Shown here in pieces: positions 40,734-49,408 of a stretch of 64,000 nucleotides of DNA. The notes under the pieces are model-generated. The model saw only the letters and a list, made by a program, of their open reading frames with translations, was not told the origin of the DNA and searched no databases. The stretch's first letter is position 1; each line of letters starts with the position of its first letter. The position numbers and the translations under genes are program-made. This DNA is from Actinomycetospora corticicola (GTDB taxonomy: Bacteria; Actinomycetota; Actinomycetes; Mycobacteriales; Pseudonocardiaceae), in NCBI RefSeq assembly GCF_013409505.1, contig NZ_JACCBN010000001.1, positions 4,030,001 to 4,094,000 of the forward strand, written 5' to 3'.

Positions 40734-41387
40734 TCACAGGGTCAGCGCGTCGAGCCCCAGCGGTGCCCCGGCGGCGCTCGGGGTGGCCCCCGTGGGCCGC
40801 CCGAGGAGGAAGGCGGCGGTGGCCCCGTGCATGGCGGAGACCGGGGCGAGGGTCGCGGCGAGCGCGACGGCCCCCGGATCGGTGAGCTCCGCCGCCCGCT
40901 CCGTCACGGTCCCCCCGGTCATCGCCTCGACGTCCACCGCGAGCGCGAGCAGGTCGGTGGGCGCCGCGGCCCGGCCGAGCGCGGCCCGCCGTTCGCTCTC
41001 GACGGCGAGCGGGGTCCCGGTCACGGCCGGACGACCCGCGGCGGTCAGCAGCGCGTTCCAGGCGGCGGCGTGCTCGGTGTGCTGGGCCCCCGCGCCGGAG
41101 AGGAAGGCCGTCACCACACCCGGCACCTGCCCGAGCCGGCCGTCCGTCGCCGCCAGCACGGCGCCGGAGTAGAGGCTCGCGGCGAGGGCGGACGTCGCCG
41201 CGCACAGGGCGACCGCCCGCTGGTCCCCGACGTAGGGCACCGGGGTGGACGTGGTCGTCGTCGCGGCGGGCGCACCGGAGGACGGCCCCGGGGCGGCCGC
41301 GGGCGGGGCGTCGGAGCAGGCGGCCAGCGCGCCCGCCCCGAGCAGGCCGACCGCGGAACCGAGCAGGACCCGTCGTCGGGACAGCAT
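40734..41387 (-). CDS. Ferritin-like lipoprotein (Tat/lipobox)
   Basis: This 217-aa protein begins RRRVLLGSAVGLLGAGALAACS, combining a twin-arginine start with a lipobox Cys (stretch at about 4-25). The rest is an alpha-helical ferritin-like (DUF4439-type) domain containing AQHTEHAAAWNALL. A metal-binding role is possible but unproven. ATG 41387 shares one base with the stop of the preceding paralogue-like gene. Confidence 0.72.
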   Translation of the reverse strand: MLSRRRVLLGSAVGLLGAGALAACSDAPPAAAPGPSSGAPAATTTTSTPVPYVGDQRAVALCAATSALAASLYSGAVLAATDGRLGQVPGVVTAFLSGAGAQHTEHAAAWNALLTAAGRPAVTGTPLAVESERRAALGRAAAPTDLLALAVDVEAMTGGTVTERAAELTDPGAVALAATLAPVSAMHGATAAFLLGRPTGATPSAAGAPLGLDALTL

Positions 41388-41992
41388 CAGTTGCCCTCCT
41401 CGGGCGGCGCCGCCTTCGCCGTCGGGAAGCGGGTGTCGGGGAAGCCGACCGTCCCGACGCCACCCGGCAGCGAGGCGAGGTCCGGCGGGGCGACGACGAG
41501 GTCGGCGCGGCCCGCCGAGAGCAGCGAGTTGACCACGAGCAGGGTGGCCTTGCGGGCCGCCGCGTCGGACCCGAGCCGGAGGGCGAGCGAGCGCAGGGCG
41601 GGGGTGGACAGGCCGGCCGCGTCCGCGACGAGCGTCTGCGCGAGCACGTCCTCGAGAGTGAGGACGAGCCCCACGACGTCGGCGGGCGTGCGCACCGTGG
41701 GCAGGGCGGCGTCGACGACGCCGCCGTAGGCCGGGTCGGGCACGGTCTGCGCCCGTCCACCCGCACCCGTCGTCGCGGACGCGAGGGCCGATCGGGCGTC
41801 GCCGAGCTCGACCACCGCCGCGGAGAGCAGGTCGCGGACCAGGGGCACGGCCGTGGCCCCGCCGCCCGCCGCGTTCGTCTGCAGCGTCCGGTAGGTCGAC
41901 TGCGCGAGGACCACGAGACCGGTGGCGGTCCGCAGCGCCGGGACGTCCCCGGTGGCGGTCTGGGCGGGGACGCCCGCGGGCCGGCGGCTCAC
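41387..41992 (-). CDS. Ferritin-like helical protein without a signal peptide
   Basis: This 201-aa, mostly helical protein (about 20-160) resembles the ferritin-like fold and is coupled (TGATG) to the lipoprotein that follows. It lacks an obvious signal sequence and obvious paired Glu/His metal ligands. GTG 41992 overlaps the glutaredoxin stop as GTGA. The pair may form a complex, or be two halves of a longer protein in relatives. Confidence 0.6.
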   Translation of the reverse strand: MSRRPAGVPAQTATGDVPALRTATGLVVLAQSTYRTLQTNAAGGGATAVPLVRDLLSAAVVELGDARSALASATTGAGGRAQTVPDPAYGGVVDAALPTVRTPADVVGLVLTLEDVLAQTLVADAAGLSTPALRSLALRLGSDAAARKATLLVVNSLLSAGRADLVVAPPDLASLPGGVGTVGFPDTRFPTAKAAPPEEGN

Positions 41993-42261
41993 GCGAGCGC
42001 CCGGCGCAGGTCGTCCGGCTCGACGCGCCAGGAGGCCAGCTCCTCGCCGTCGACCAGCACCACCGGGACGCGGTCGCCGAACTCGCCGCGCAGCTCCGGG
42101 TCGGACGTGGCCGCGTCGACGTCCACCGTCTCCCAGTCCTCGCCGACCTCCTCGCAGACGGCGCGGACCACGAGCGCCATCCGGTCGCAGGTCCGGCAGT
42201 CCGCACGGACCAGCACCGTCACTCGGACGGTGTCGGACGACTCCCCGACAGACTGTGACAA
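41989..42261 (-). CDS. Glutaredoxin-family protein
   Basis: This 90-aa thioredoxin-fold protein has the redox motif VRADCRTCDRM and the cis-Pro region RVPVVLVDG. TTG 42261 has a GGAGG ribosome-binding site 8 bp upstream, whereas GTG 42222 has none close by, so I chose TTG. It corresponds in position to mycobacterial Rv0508, near hemA. Confidence 0.8.
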   Translation of the reverse strand: MSQSVGESSDTVRVTVLVRADCRTCDRMALVVRAVCEEVGEDWETVDVDAATSDPELRGEFGDRVPVVLVDGEELASWRVEPDDLRRALA

Positions 42262-42494
42262 CCCGGAACCCTCCCGCTCGCTCGCGTGTCGCCGAGTCTG
42301 GCAGACCCCGTCCGACCGCCGACGGCGTGGTCGGGACCTCTCACCGCAGGTCAAGGGCATGTCAACGAGGGCGACGCGAGTGGGTGGCGCTCCGGTGACG
42401 AGGGCCTCCGCGCCGCACGTATGCTCCGTCCCCAGCGTGGTCACGGGGAGGTCTCGGTCCGACCGGAGCCCCTCCGACCCGCAGGAGGAAGCGA

Positions 42495-42548
42495 GTGGTC
42501 GTCCAGCGAGGGAGAACGCCTTGTCCGCTGTCGTCGGCGTCGGTGTGA
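42495..42548 (+). CDS. Possible 17-residue leader peptide upstream of the sigma factor
   Basis: GTG 42495 follows GGAGGAAGCGA, one of the best ribosome-binding sites in the region, and the frame closes after 17 codons (VVVQRGRTPCPLSSASV). It is either a leader peptide affecting downstream translation or a chance frame. No homology claim is made. Confidence 0.25.
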   Translation: MVVQRGRTPCPLSSASV

Positions 42549-42592
42549 CGGCGGGGCCGCTGCCGGCCCCCGTCGCGCCCGCGGCCAGCGAT

Positions 42593-42625
42593 GGTCGAGC
42601 TCCACTCCGTTCCGCCCCCGGCGGA
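42593..42625 (+). repeat. Dispersed GGTCGAGCTCC-type repeat, copy 3
   Basis: This is the first of a direct pair before the sigma-factor start; it matches the copy at 42641-42673 at 29 of 33 positions and shares the core with 3989 and 32710. Confidence 0.55.
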
Positions 42626-42640
42626 CTCCCCGGCGTCGAC

Positions 42641-42673
42641 GGTCGAGCTCCGCTCCGCTCCGTCTCCGGCGGA
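42641..42673 (+). repeat. Dispersed GGTCGAGCTCC-type repeat, copy 4
   Basis: This is the second of the direct pair. It ends at the GGAG ribosome-binding site of the sigma-factor gene (ATG 42679), so the repeat may influence its translation. Confidence 0.55.
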
Positions 42674-42678
42674 GACCG

Positions 42679-43770
42679 ATGACGCCTCGCAACGGCGGGA
42701 ACGCCCCCGACCCCGGTCGCCGCGACCGTGCGGTGCGGTCCGGTCACGGCCCGCTCACCGACACGCCGCCGGAACCGCTCGGCGCGTACACCGGCGGGCC
42801 GCCGGAGCAGGGGTTCGCCACCCCCTACCCCGAGCAGCGCGGCCGGGAGGGCGCCCGCCCGGCGCCGGGGCCCCACCCGATGGACCACCCGTCGCACCCG
42901 GATCTCCCCCGGATCACGGGCCACCCCGCCCCGATGCGTCCGGCCCCGCACGCGCCCGGTCCGGTGCGTCCGGGACCCGGTCACCCGCCGCCGCCTCCTC
43001 CCCCGCGCCCCGGCCCGGGCGGGCCCCCCGGACCCGCCACCGGTCCGAGCGCCCCCACCGGACCCGTGCCGGTGCCGCAGGCGCACCCCGCCACGACGCC
43101 GCTGCCCGCACCCGCCGCCGAACCGGTGGGCGACGGACCCGACGCCCCCGAGCGGGTCGAGGACGACGTCGACCAGGCCGATCTCGACGAGGCCGGGCTG
43201 GCCGAGGCCGACGAGTCGGTCGCCGACGGCTGGGCCCTGGTGCGCGCCACGCAGGACGGTGACGTCGAGGCGTTCGGCACGCTCTTCGACCGCTACCACG
43301 ACGTGGTCTTCCGCTTCGTCTTCTACCGCCTCGGCGACCGCGGGGTCGCCGAGGACCTCACCCAGGAGACCTTCGTCCGGGCGTTCCGGCGGATCTCCTC
43401 GGTCAGCTACCAGGGCCGGGACATCGGGGCGTGGTTCGTCACGATCGCCCGCAACCTGGTGCTCGACCACGTGAAGTCGAGCCGGTACCGCCTCGAGCAG
43501 GCCACGCCGGAGATCACCGACGTCGCGCCCGACCGTGGGAGCCCCGGTCCGGAGAGCGAGGTCATCGCCGGCGCCACCCACGAGGAGCTCCTGCGCTGCG
43601 TCGCGAAACTGGGCGACGACCAGCAGGAGTGCATCACCCTCCGGTTCCTCCAGGGACTCTCGGTGTCCGAGACCGCGCACATCATGGGACGCAACGAGGG
43701 CGCCGTGAAGGCGCTGCAACACCGGGCGGTGCGCCGCCTCGCTCAACTGCTCCCTGAGGGTTTGCGGTGA
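42679..43770 (+). CDS. ECF sigma factor (BldN/ShbA-like) with a long Pro-rich N-terminus
   Basis: This 363-aa protein has sigma region 2 at about 185-250 (AFGTLFDRYHDVVFRFVFY, EDLTQETFVRAFR) and region 4 at about 300-355 (LRFLQGLSVSETAHIMGRNE). The first 180 or so residues are a Pro/Gly-rich extension with a run of seven prolines, unusual for ECF factors; Streptomyces BldN also carries an N-terminal pro-sequence. ATG 42679 has GGAG 5 bp upstream. The following gene encodes a DUF5667 membrane protein, the usual partner of this ECF group and a candidate anti-sigma factor. Confidence 0.85.
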   Translation: MTPRNGGNAPDPGRRDRAVRSGHGPLTDTPPEPLGAYTGGPPEQGFATPYPEQRGREGARPAPGPHPMDHPSHPDLPRITGHPAPMRPAPHAPGPVRPGPGHPPPPPPPRPGPGGPPGPATGPSAPTGPVPVPQAHPATTPLPAPAAEPVGDGPDAPERVEDDVDQADLDEAGLAEADESVADGWALVRATQDGDVEAFGTLFDRYHDVVFRFVFYRLGDRGVAEDLTQETFVRAFRRISSVSYQGRDIGAWFVTIARNLVLDHVKSSRYRLEQATPEITDVAPDRGSPGPESEVIAGATHEELLRCVAKLGDDQQECITLRFLQGLSVSETAHIMGRNEGAVKALQHRAVRRLAQLLPEGLR

Positions 43771-43879
43771 GTGACACCGCTGTAGTTCCACCCGACGGCG
43801 TGGAGGACGTAACCGGTCGCCTTTCCGGTCGTTCTTCTCGACGACGGGTACAGCACGTGCCGGAGGGCACGGGCGCACG

Positions 43880-45211
43880 ATGAGGACGGACGACATGTCG
43901 AGCGGTCGCGACGGGGCAGACGAGCGGTTCGCCGCTGCCTGGGACGAGCGGATGCGCGCACGCGCCACCGGCCGTCCGGCGCAGGCCACACCGCCGTTCA
44001 GCGATCTGGGCCACGCCGGTAACGATTCAGGGGTCCACGGACGAAACCGGGCCGTGGACACCGACCTCGCCGACGATCTCCGGATCGCCGACCTGCTGCG
44101 CGACGTCGCGGCGGCCACCCCCGGCCCCGACGCGGCGACCTCCGCCCGGATGCGCGCCGCCCTGATGGCCACGATCACCGAGCAGGGCCCCGGCGGCGAC
44201 GCCCCCACCCGCACGGTCACGACCTCCGACGCGCCCGCCCGTCCCTCGCACGGCCGCCGTCGCGCCGACCGCCGCGGGGCGACCCGCCCGGCCGACCGCC
44301 GCCCCGCCTCCGCGTCCGGCTCGAGCGGGCCCGCCCGCTCCGCGATGCGTCGGCTGATGTCGACCACCGTGGCCGGCGTCGCCTGCATCCTCGCGCTCGG
44401 TGCCCTCACCGTCCTGCTCTCCCGCGGCTCCCTGCCCGGCGACATGCTCTACGGCCTCAAGCGGGCCTCCGAGTCCGCCGAGATCGGGCTGACCTCCGGC
44501 CAGGAGGCCAAGGGGCAGAAGCACCTCGACATCGCCGCGCTCCGGCTGGACGAGATCCAGCAGATGATCCAGCGCGACGCCACGACCGCCGCGGGCCCGC
44601 GCCCCACCGCCGCCGGCCTCGACGAGGCGGACGCCGCCCTCGTGGCTGACAACCTCCGCGCCTTCGACCAGCAGGCCCGGACCGGTTCCAAGCTCCTCCT
44701 CGGCCTCGTCGACCAGCCCTCCGGGCCGTCGGCGACCAACCTCTCCGACTGGGCCACGCGCCAGCAGCAGACCGTCGAGGGGTTCTCGCCGTCGCTGTCG
44801 CCGGAGGGCCGCGAGCAGGCCGCGTCCTCGCAGCGCCTGCTCTCCCAGCTGCAGTCCCGCGCCGCGGCCTTCGCGGCGGACCCGCGCTGCGGCACCGAGT
44901 CGGCCGACGAGCTCGGCCCGCTCCCGGCCGCGGCCTGCCGCGACGCCCGCCAGGGGACCACCAGCACCTCGGCCGCGCCGCAGACCTCGTCCTCGACGCC
45001 CTCGTCCACCACGCGGACGACGACCTCGACGGAGCCGACGACCACCACGTCCGGCACCGACTCGACCCGCTCCACGAGCACGCCGGCCGGGTCCACCCCG
45101 ACCACCACCAGCACGCCCGCGCCGGTCCAGGTGCCCGTGCCGGTGCCCGGGCTGCCGAAGGTCGAGCTGCCCCCGCTCCTGCCCGGTCTCCCCGGTCTCA
45201 CGCTCGGCTGA
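43880..45211 (+). CDS. DUF5667 membrane protein, probable anti-sigma partner
   Basis: This 443-aa protein has a cytoplasmic N-terminus, one membrane helix (about 160-180, [18 protein letters not shown]) and an external helical DUF5667 domain ([30 protein letters not shown]). The C-terminal tail of about 90 residues is Ser/Thr-rich and then Pro/Val-rich. The N-terminal residues [17 protein letters not shown] may form the sigma-binding part. It is 109 bp downstream of the ECF sigma gene. ATG 43880 or ATG 43895 could be the start. Confidence 0.78.
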   Translation: MRTDDMSSGRDGADERFAAAWDERMRARATGRPAQATPPFSDLGHAGNDSGVHGRNRAVDTDLADDLRIADLLRDVAAATPGPDAATSARMRAALMATITEQGPGGDAPTRTVTTSDAPARPSHGRRRADRRGATRPADRRPASASGSSGPARSAMRRLMSTTVAGVACILALGALTVLLSRGSLPGDMLYGLKRASESAEIGLTSGQEAKGQKHLDIAALRLDEIQQMIQRDATTAAGPRPTAAGLDEADAALVADNLRAFDQQARTGSKLLLGLVDQPSGPSATNLSDWATRQQQTVEGFSPSLSPEGREQAASSQRLLSQLQSRAAAFAADPRCGTESADELGPLPAAACRDARQGTTSTSAAPQTSSSTPSSTTRTTTSTEPTTTTSGTDSTRSTSTPAGSTPTTTSTPAPVQVPVPVPGLPKVELPPLLPGLPGLTLG

Positions 45212-45297
45212 GGGGTCCGCACGCCGGGTCGCCCGCCCGGGCTACCACTAGGGTTGGTCGGAACGACGACCGGCGTGTGAGCGGGAGGGTGCAGGCG

Positions 45298-46254
45298 GTG
45301 GGACGACGGCGTGACCGCCGCGAGGTGCCGGGCCCCGGGGACGACGCGGAGGCCGGCCTCGAGGCCCTGGATCCCTCTGCGCTCGCCGCGTCCGGCCTTC
45401 CCGACGACGGGGCGGCGCGGGACGCCGGGGCGGCTGCGGCCGCGGCGGCGGAGACCGAGGGCCCGACGACGCCGAGCGTCCCGCCGGACCTCACGGCCGC
45501 GGCGTTCTTCGACGTCGACAACACCATGATGATGGGCGCGTCGATCTTCCACTTCGCGCGCGGACTCGCGGCGCGGAACTTCCTCTCCGGCGCCGACCTG
45601 CGCGGCTTCGTGTGGCAGCAGGTGAAGTTCCGGCTCGGCGGCGAGGGCACGCCGGAGGACATCCGGGCGCACCGTGAGGCGGCGCTGTCCTTCGTCGCCG
45701 GACGCGAGGTGTCCGAGCTCGTCGAGCTGGGCGAGGAGATCTACGACGAGCTGATGGCCGACCGGATCTGGGAGGGCACCCGCGCGCTCGCGCAGATGCA
45801 CCTCGACGCCGGTCAGCGGGTCTGGCTCGTCACCGCCACGCCCCTCGAGCTCGCCGGGATCATCGCCCGCCGGCTGGGCCTCACCGGCGCGCTCGGCACG
45901 GTCGCCGAGCACGTGGACGGCGTCTACACCGGCCGGCTGGTCGGCGAGCTCCTGCACGGGCCCGCCAAGGCCCACGCCGTCCGCGCCCTGGCCGCCCGCG
46001 AGGGGCTCGACCTACGGCGCTGCTCGGCCTACTCGGACTCCATCAACGACGCCCCCATGCTCTCCGTGGTGGGCACCGCGGTCGCGGTCAATCCCGACGC
46101 CGAGCTCCGGGCGCTCGCGCGGAAGAAGGGCTGGGAGATCCGGGACTTCCGGTCCGGGCGCAAGGTCGCCCGCATCGGGGTGCCGTCGGTCCTCGGCGCC
46201 GGTGCCGTCGCCGGCGCCGTCGCGGGTGCCGCGGCCTACCGCCGACGCGGGTAG
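45298..46254 (+). CDS. HAD-IB family hydrolase (SerB-like)
   Basis: This 318-aa protein has the HAD catalytic motif [11 protein letters not shown] (about residues 77-87), the Thr motif VWLVTATP and the metal site [12 protein letters not shown]. It belongs to the TIGR01490-type subfamily, like mycobacterial Rv0505c. The first 70 residues are Ala/Asp-rich; the C-terminus has an Ala/Gly-rich hydrophobic helix that may anchor it. GTG 45298 has GGAGGG 8 bp upstream, better than an earlier GTG at 45277. Confidence 0.85.
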   Translation: MGRRRDRREVPGPGDDAEAGLEALDPSALAASGLPDDGAARDAGAAAAAAAETEGPTTPSVPPDLTAAAFFDVDNTMMMGASIFHFARGLAARNFLSGADLRGFVWQQVKFRLGGEGTPEDIRAHREAALSFVAGREVSELVELGEEIYDELMADRIWEGTRALAQMHLDAGQRVWLVTATPLELAGIIARRLGLTGALGTVAEHVDGVYTGRLVGELLHGPAKAHAVRALAAREGLDLRRCSAYSDSINDAPMLSVVGTAVAVNPDAELRALARKKGWEIRDFRSGRKVARIGVPSVLGAGAVAGAVAGAAAYRRRG

Positions 46255-46269
46255 GTCCCACCCCGCCCG

Positions 46270-46327
46270 GCGAGGTGCACACCACGCAGGTTCTCGGGCC
46301 GCGGAGGCTGCCCCACGTCACTCTCGC
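46270..46327 (+). repeat. 58-bp direct repeat, copy A
   Basis: This is the first of two 58-bp copies (52 of 58 identical) placed 73 bp apart in the convergent gap after the HAD gene. It contains GCGAGGTGCAC at its start and GTCACTCTCGC at its end. Confidence 0.8.
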
Positions 46328-46342
46328 GAACGGAGCAGCCCC

Positions 46343-46400
46343 GCGAGGTGCACATCAGGCAGGTCCTCGGGCCGCCGAGGCTGCCTCATGTCACTCTCGC
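46343..46400 (+). repeat. 58-bp direct repeat, copy B, with a terminator-like hairpin
   Basis: This copy retains a stem GGCAG-(GT)-CCTCGG / CCGAGG-CTGCC with a 4-nt loop and could terminate both convergent genes. Its last 10 bp lie within the 3' end of the RDD gene. In copy A the inner stem is degraded. Confidence 0.7.
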
Positions 46401-46903
46401 CGGTCCCGGATCACGACCGTCCCGGCCGCGTGGTCGCCGACCCGCTGACGGTGCCGGGAGCACAGCATCACGATCAGCCCGACGAGGCCGCCGGCGAGGG
46501 TGTCCACGATCAGCAGCAGCGCCCGGCCCAGGTGCTGACCGGACGACGCCGGCCCGCCCCCGTCCCGACGCACGATCCGCAGCCCGAGCGCCATCATGAG
46601 GAGGGTCCGGCCCGTGCGGGCCGGGATGACGACGAACGCCACCAGCCACAGTCCGACGGTCACCACGACGGCCAGCAGGGACGGCCACCCGCCGCCCTGC
46701 GCCACCAGCTGCGGGACGTCGAGCGACCGGCCGCGCAGCACCTCGAAGCCGGCGCCGGGAGCGAGCGTGTCCGCGATCCAGCCGACGGTGGCCACGACCG
46801 CGCCGAGGACGAACAGATCGAGGAAGTACTGCACGATCCGCCGCACCGTGACACGGGTCCGACGTTCCTCGACGGTCGCGCCGACGAGTTCGGTGGTGGT
46901 CAT
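46391..46903 (-). CDS. RDD-family membrane protein
   Basis: This 170-aa protein has three or four membrane helices with the family RRIVQYFLDLFVL start and the closing segment HRQRVGDHAAGTVVI. RDD proteins are proposed cation transporters or membrane scaffolds; no specific role can be given. ATG 46903. Confidence 0.8.
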   Translation of the reverse strand: MTTTELVGATVEERRTRVTVRRIVQYFLDLFVLGAVVATVGWIADTLAPGAGFEVLRGRSLDVPQLVAQGGGWPSLLAVVVTVGLWLVAFVVIPARTGRTLLMMALGLRIVRRDGGGPASSGQHLGRALLLIVDTLAGGLVGLIVMLCSRHRQRVGDHAAGTVVIRDRRE

Positions 46904-46967
46904 GCCACCGGACTGCCCCGACCCGGCGTCGGGAACGCGCGTCCGAATGTCCCCGATTCGGGCGGAT

Positions 46968-47975
46968 CTAGCCCAGGAACGCGTTCCGGCGACCCGAGAG
47001 GAGCCGGTAGAGGGTCTGCTGGATGTTCTCCCGGACCTGGTCGGTCAGGTTGAACACGAGCATCGGGTCGTCGGCGGCACCGGGCTCGTACTCGTCGGTG
47101 CGGATCGGCTCGCCGAACTCGATGTACCACTTCGAGGGCAGCGGGACGAGACCGAGCGGGCCGAGGAGCGGCCACGTCGGCGTGATCGGGAAGTACGGCA
47201 CGCCGAGGAGGCGGGCGATCGGGCCGAGGTCACCGATCTTCGGGTAGATCTCCTCGGCCCCGACGATCGAGCAGGGGATGATCGGCACGCCGGTGCGCAG
47301 CGCCGCCGAGACGAAGCCGCCCCGGCCGAAGCGCTGCAGCTTGTACCGGTCGGCGTAGGCCTTGCCGATCCCCTTGAAGCCCTCCGGCCAGACACCGACG
47401 AGCTCGCCGTCGCCCAGCAGGGCCTCGGCGTCGGGGCTGCAGGCCAGCGTGTGGCCGGCCTTGCGGGCCAGCGCCCCCGCACCGGGCAGGCCGAACACGA
47501 GGTCGGCCGCGAGCATGCGGAGGTTGCGGGGCGTGGGGAGGTCGTCGTGCGTGGCCACCACGGTCATCAGCGCGTCCAGCGGCAGCGTCCCGGAGTGGTT
47601 GGCCACCAGCAGCGCGCCGCCCTCGGCGGGCACGTTCTCCACGCCGATCGTCTCCACCCGGAACCAGCGCTCGTAGAGCGGGCGCAGCGTGGGGAGGATG
47701 ACGTTCTCGTTGAGGTCGGGGTCGAAGCCGAACTCGTCGACGGTGTAGCGGCCGGCGAGCCGACGGCGCAGGAACGCGGCGACCTCGGTGACCGTGCGCT
47801 CGAGCTCGGACGGCGCGGTGGTGGCCGGGAGGGCGGCCGCGGGGGTCTGCTCGGTCACGATCGGCTCCGCGGGCGTCTCGGCCGGTGGCGGCATCAGGCT
47901 GCGCCGCCGCGGGGTCGGCCGGGGGCGCGGGCGCCCACCGGGACCGTGCAGCGGGATGACGTCCGCCTCGCCCAT
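46968..47975 (-). CDS. Lysophospholipid acyltransferase family protein
   Basis: This 335-aa protein has a PlsC-type acyltransferase domain from about residue 100. The catalytic His/Asp motif appears as ANHSGTLPLDAL, with two extra residues compared with the classical HX4D, as in Rv0502-like proteins. The glycerophosphate-binding-type motif is GVWPEGFKGIG. I chose ATG 47975 because AGGAGG lies 8 bp upstream; a GTG at 47999 is weaker. It follows the SDR gene closely and is likely cotranscribed, acting on membrane or envelope lipids. Confidence 0.85.
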   Translation of the reverse strand: MGEADVIPLHGPGGRPRPRPTPRRRSLMPPPAETPAEPIVTEQTPAAALPATTAPSELERTVTEVAAFLRRRLAGRYTVDEFGFDPDLNENVILPTLRPLYERWFRVETIGVENVPAEGGALLVANHSGTLPLDALMTVVATHDDLPTPRNLRMLAADLVFGLPGAGALARKAGHTLACSPDAEALLGDGELVGVWPEGFKGIGKAYADRYKLQRFGRGGFVSAALRTGVPIIPCSIVGAEEIYPKIGDLGPIARLLGVPYFPITPTWPLLGPLGLVPLPSKWYIEFGEPIRTDEYEPGAADDPMLVFNLTDQVRENIQQTLYRLLSGRRNAFLG

Positions 47976-48009
47976 CGGGTCGTTCCTCCTGCTGCTCACG
48001 TGGTCGTTC

Positions 48010-49122
48010 CTATCGCACCGGTGCGAGGGCGGGCTGGTCCGACGCGGCCTCGAGCTGGACCGGGGCGGCCCCGCGGCCGAGGCCGGGGAGGTGGTGGGCG
48101 GCGGAGTGGGCGATCGACTCCCCGAGGCCCACCACGCGGTCCGTGTCGATGACGGGACGCAGGGCGCGGCCGGCCACGAAGTCGTCGAAGGCCTGCACGG
48201 TGGTCCACCGCGGTTCGAACCCGAACTCGGTCTTCAGCTTCGTCGTGTCGACGACCCGGCCGTAGTTGAGCAGGCGCATCTGTTCGGGCGAGAAGTCGAC
48301 GAGCCGCGCGCGGCGGGTGAAGCGCCCGACCCACGGCACCAGCGGCTCCGGGATGGGCAGCGCCATGCGGCCGGCCCGCCGGATGGCCTGGGACAGCATC
48401 AGGACGCCGTCCGCGCCGACGTTGAACACGCCCGGCAGCTCGTTCGTGGTGGCCCGCTCCAGCACCGCGACCGCGTCCTCGTGGTGCAGCAGCTGCACCC
48501 GGGCGTCGAAGCCGAGCACCATCGGCACGACCGGGAGCGAGAAGTAGTTCGCGAACGCCGTGTCGGCGCGCGGGCCGATGAAGTTGACGAACCGCAGCGT
48601 GGTGACGGGGATGTCGGGGCGGCGCCGCGAGAAGCTGCGCACGTAGCCCTCGATCTCGACCGCGTCCTTCGAGTACCCACCGGGCGGCAGGGCCTTCGGC
48701 TCGGTGGTCTCGGTGAAGGTCGCCGGATCCCGCGGGCTGGCGCCGTACACGCTCGTCGTGGAGCGCACGACCAGCCGGCCCACGGTGTCCGACTTCTGGC
48801 ACGCCGCGAGGAGCTGCATCGTGCCGATGACGTTCATCTCCATCATCATCGAGCGCCCGCCGGAGGAGGCCGGGTGCCCGGACAACGAGGCGTGCACCAC
48901 CGTGTCGACCTTCGCGGTGCTGATGACCTTGCCGATCAGCGGGTTGCGGATGTCGACGCGGACGAACTCCGCGCGACCCATCCGACGTCGCATGTCACGG
49001 CTGGGCGGGGTGGTGTCCACCCCGAGCACGCGGTCGATCGTCGGGTCCGCCGCCAGCCGTGCCGCCAGGTCGCCACCGAGCTGACGACTCACGCCGGTGA
49101 CGAGGACGACGGACGGCGGCAT
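48010..49122 (-). CDS. NAD-dependent epimerase/dehydratase (extended SDR)
   Basis: This 370-aa protein has an N-terminal nucleotide-binding region (VVLVTGVSRQLGGDLAARL) and the region STTSVYGASPR leading to GGYSKDAVE, where Tyr and Lys form the active pair. It is related to mycobacterial Rv0501; the sugar substrate is not known. It sits between bS22 and the acyltransferase on the same strand. Confidence 0.87.
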   Translation of the reverse strand: MPPSVVLVTGVSRQLGGDLAARLAADPTIDRVLGVDTTPPSRDMRRRMGRAEFVRVDIRNPLIGKVISTAKVDTVVHASLSGHPASSGGRSMMMEMNVIGTMQLLAACQKSDTVGRLVVRSTTSVYGASPRDPATFTETTEPKALPPGGYSKDAVEIEGYVRSFSRRRPDIPVTTLRFVNFIGPRADTAFANYFSLPVVPMVLGFDARVQLLHHEDAVAVLERATTNELPGVFNVGADGVLMLSQAIRRAGRMALPIPEPLVPWVGRFTRRARLVDFSPEQMRLLNYGRVVDTTKLKTEFGFEPRWTTVQAFDDFVAGRALRPVIDTDRVVGLGESIAHSAAHHLPGLGRGAAPVQLEAASDQPALAPVR

Positions 49123-49188
49123 GGCTCTCCCGGGCGGGGCTGGCGGGTGTCGGATGCGACCCCTCGGCTCAGCCCCGACCGGGACCGA

Positions 49189-49290
49189 TCACTTGCCGAG
49201 CTTGCGACGCTGCACGCGGGTCTTACGGAGCAGCTTACGGTGCTTCTTCTTCGACATCCGCTTGCGACGCTTCTTGATGACCGAGCCCAT
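49189..49290 (-). CDS. Small ribosomal protein bS22 (AURKAIP1/COX24 domain)
   Basis: This 33-residue, extremely basic protein ([19 protein letters not shown]...) matches the actinobacterial small-subunit protein bS22 described in mycobacterial ribosomes, a relative of mitochondrial mS38. ATG 49290 has AGGGA 7 bp upstream. It lies between the HTH gene and the SDR gene, as in M. tuberculosis Rv0500B. Confidence 0.92.
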   Translation of the reverse strand: MGSVIKKRRKRMSKKKHRKLLRKTRVQRRKLGK

Positions 49291-49408
49291 ACGGGTTCCC
49301 TTTCGCTACTACCTGTCGTGGAGAGCCGGAGCGCCGGGCTCCGGAGCACAAGGGTCCACCGTACCGGTGACCCGGGCGGCGACGATGCACCGCCCGGGTC
49401 CCGGGGTC

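Larger units (their letters stand above)
42262..42678 (+). other. 417-bp divergent intergenic region before the sigma-factor gene
   Basis: This gap separates the minus-strand glutaredoxin from the plus-strand sigma factor. It holds a possible promoter (TGACGA 42396-42401, 18 bp, TATGCT 42420-42425). It also holds a 17-codon reading frame with a strong ribosome-binding site (42495-42548) and two near-identical 33-bp direct repeats (42593-42625, 42641-42673). A leader of about 250 nt before the sigma ATG suggests post-transcriptional control, but nothing else is recognised. Confidence 0.4.

Noticed and set aside
40734-41992. The two ferritin-like genes read as one frameshifted gene
   Set aside because: The second gene has its own complete Tat/lipoprotein signal and a clean TGATG junction, so two separate products are more likely.
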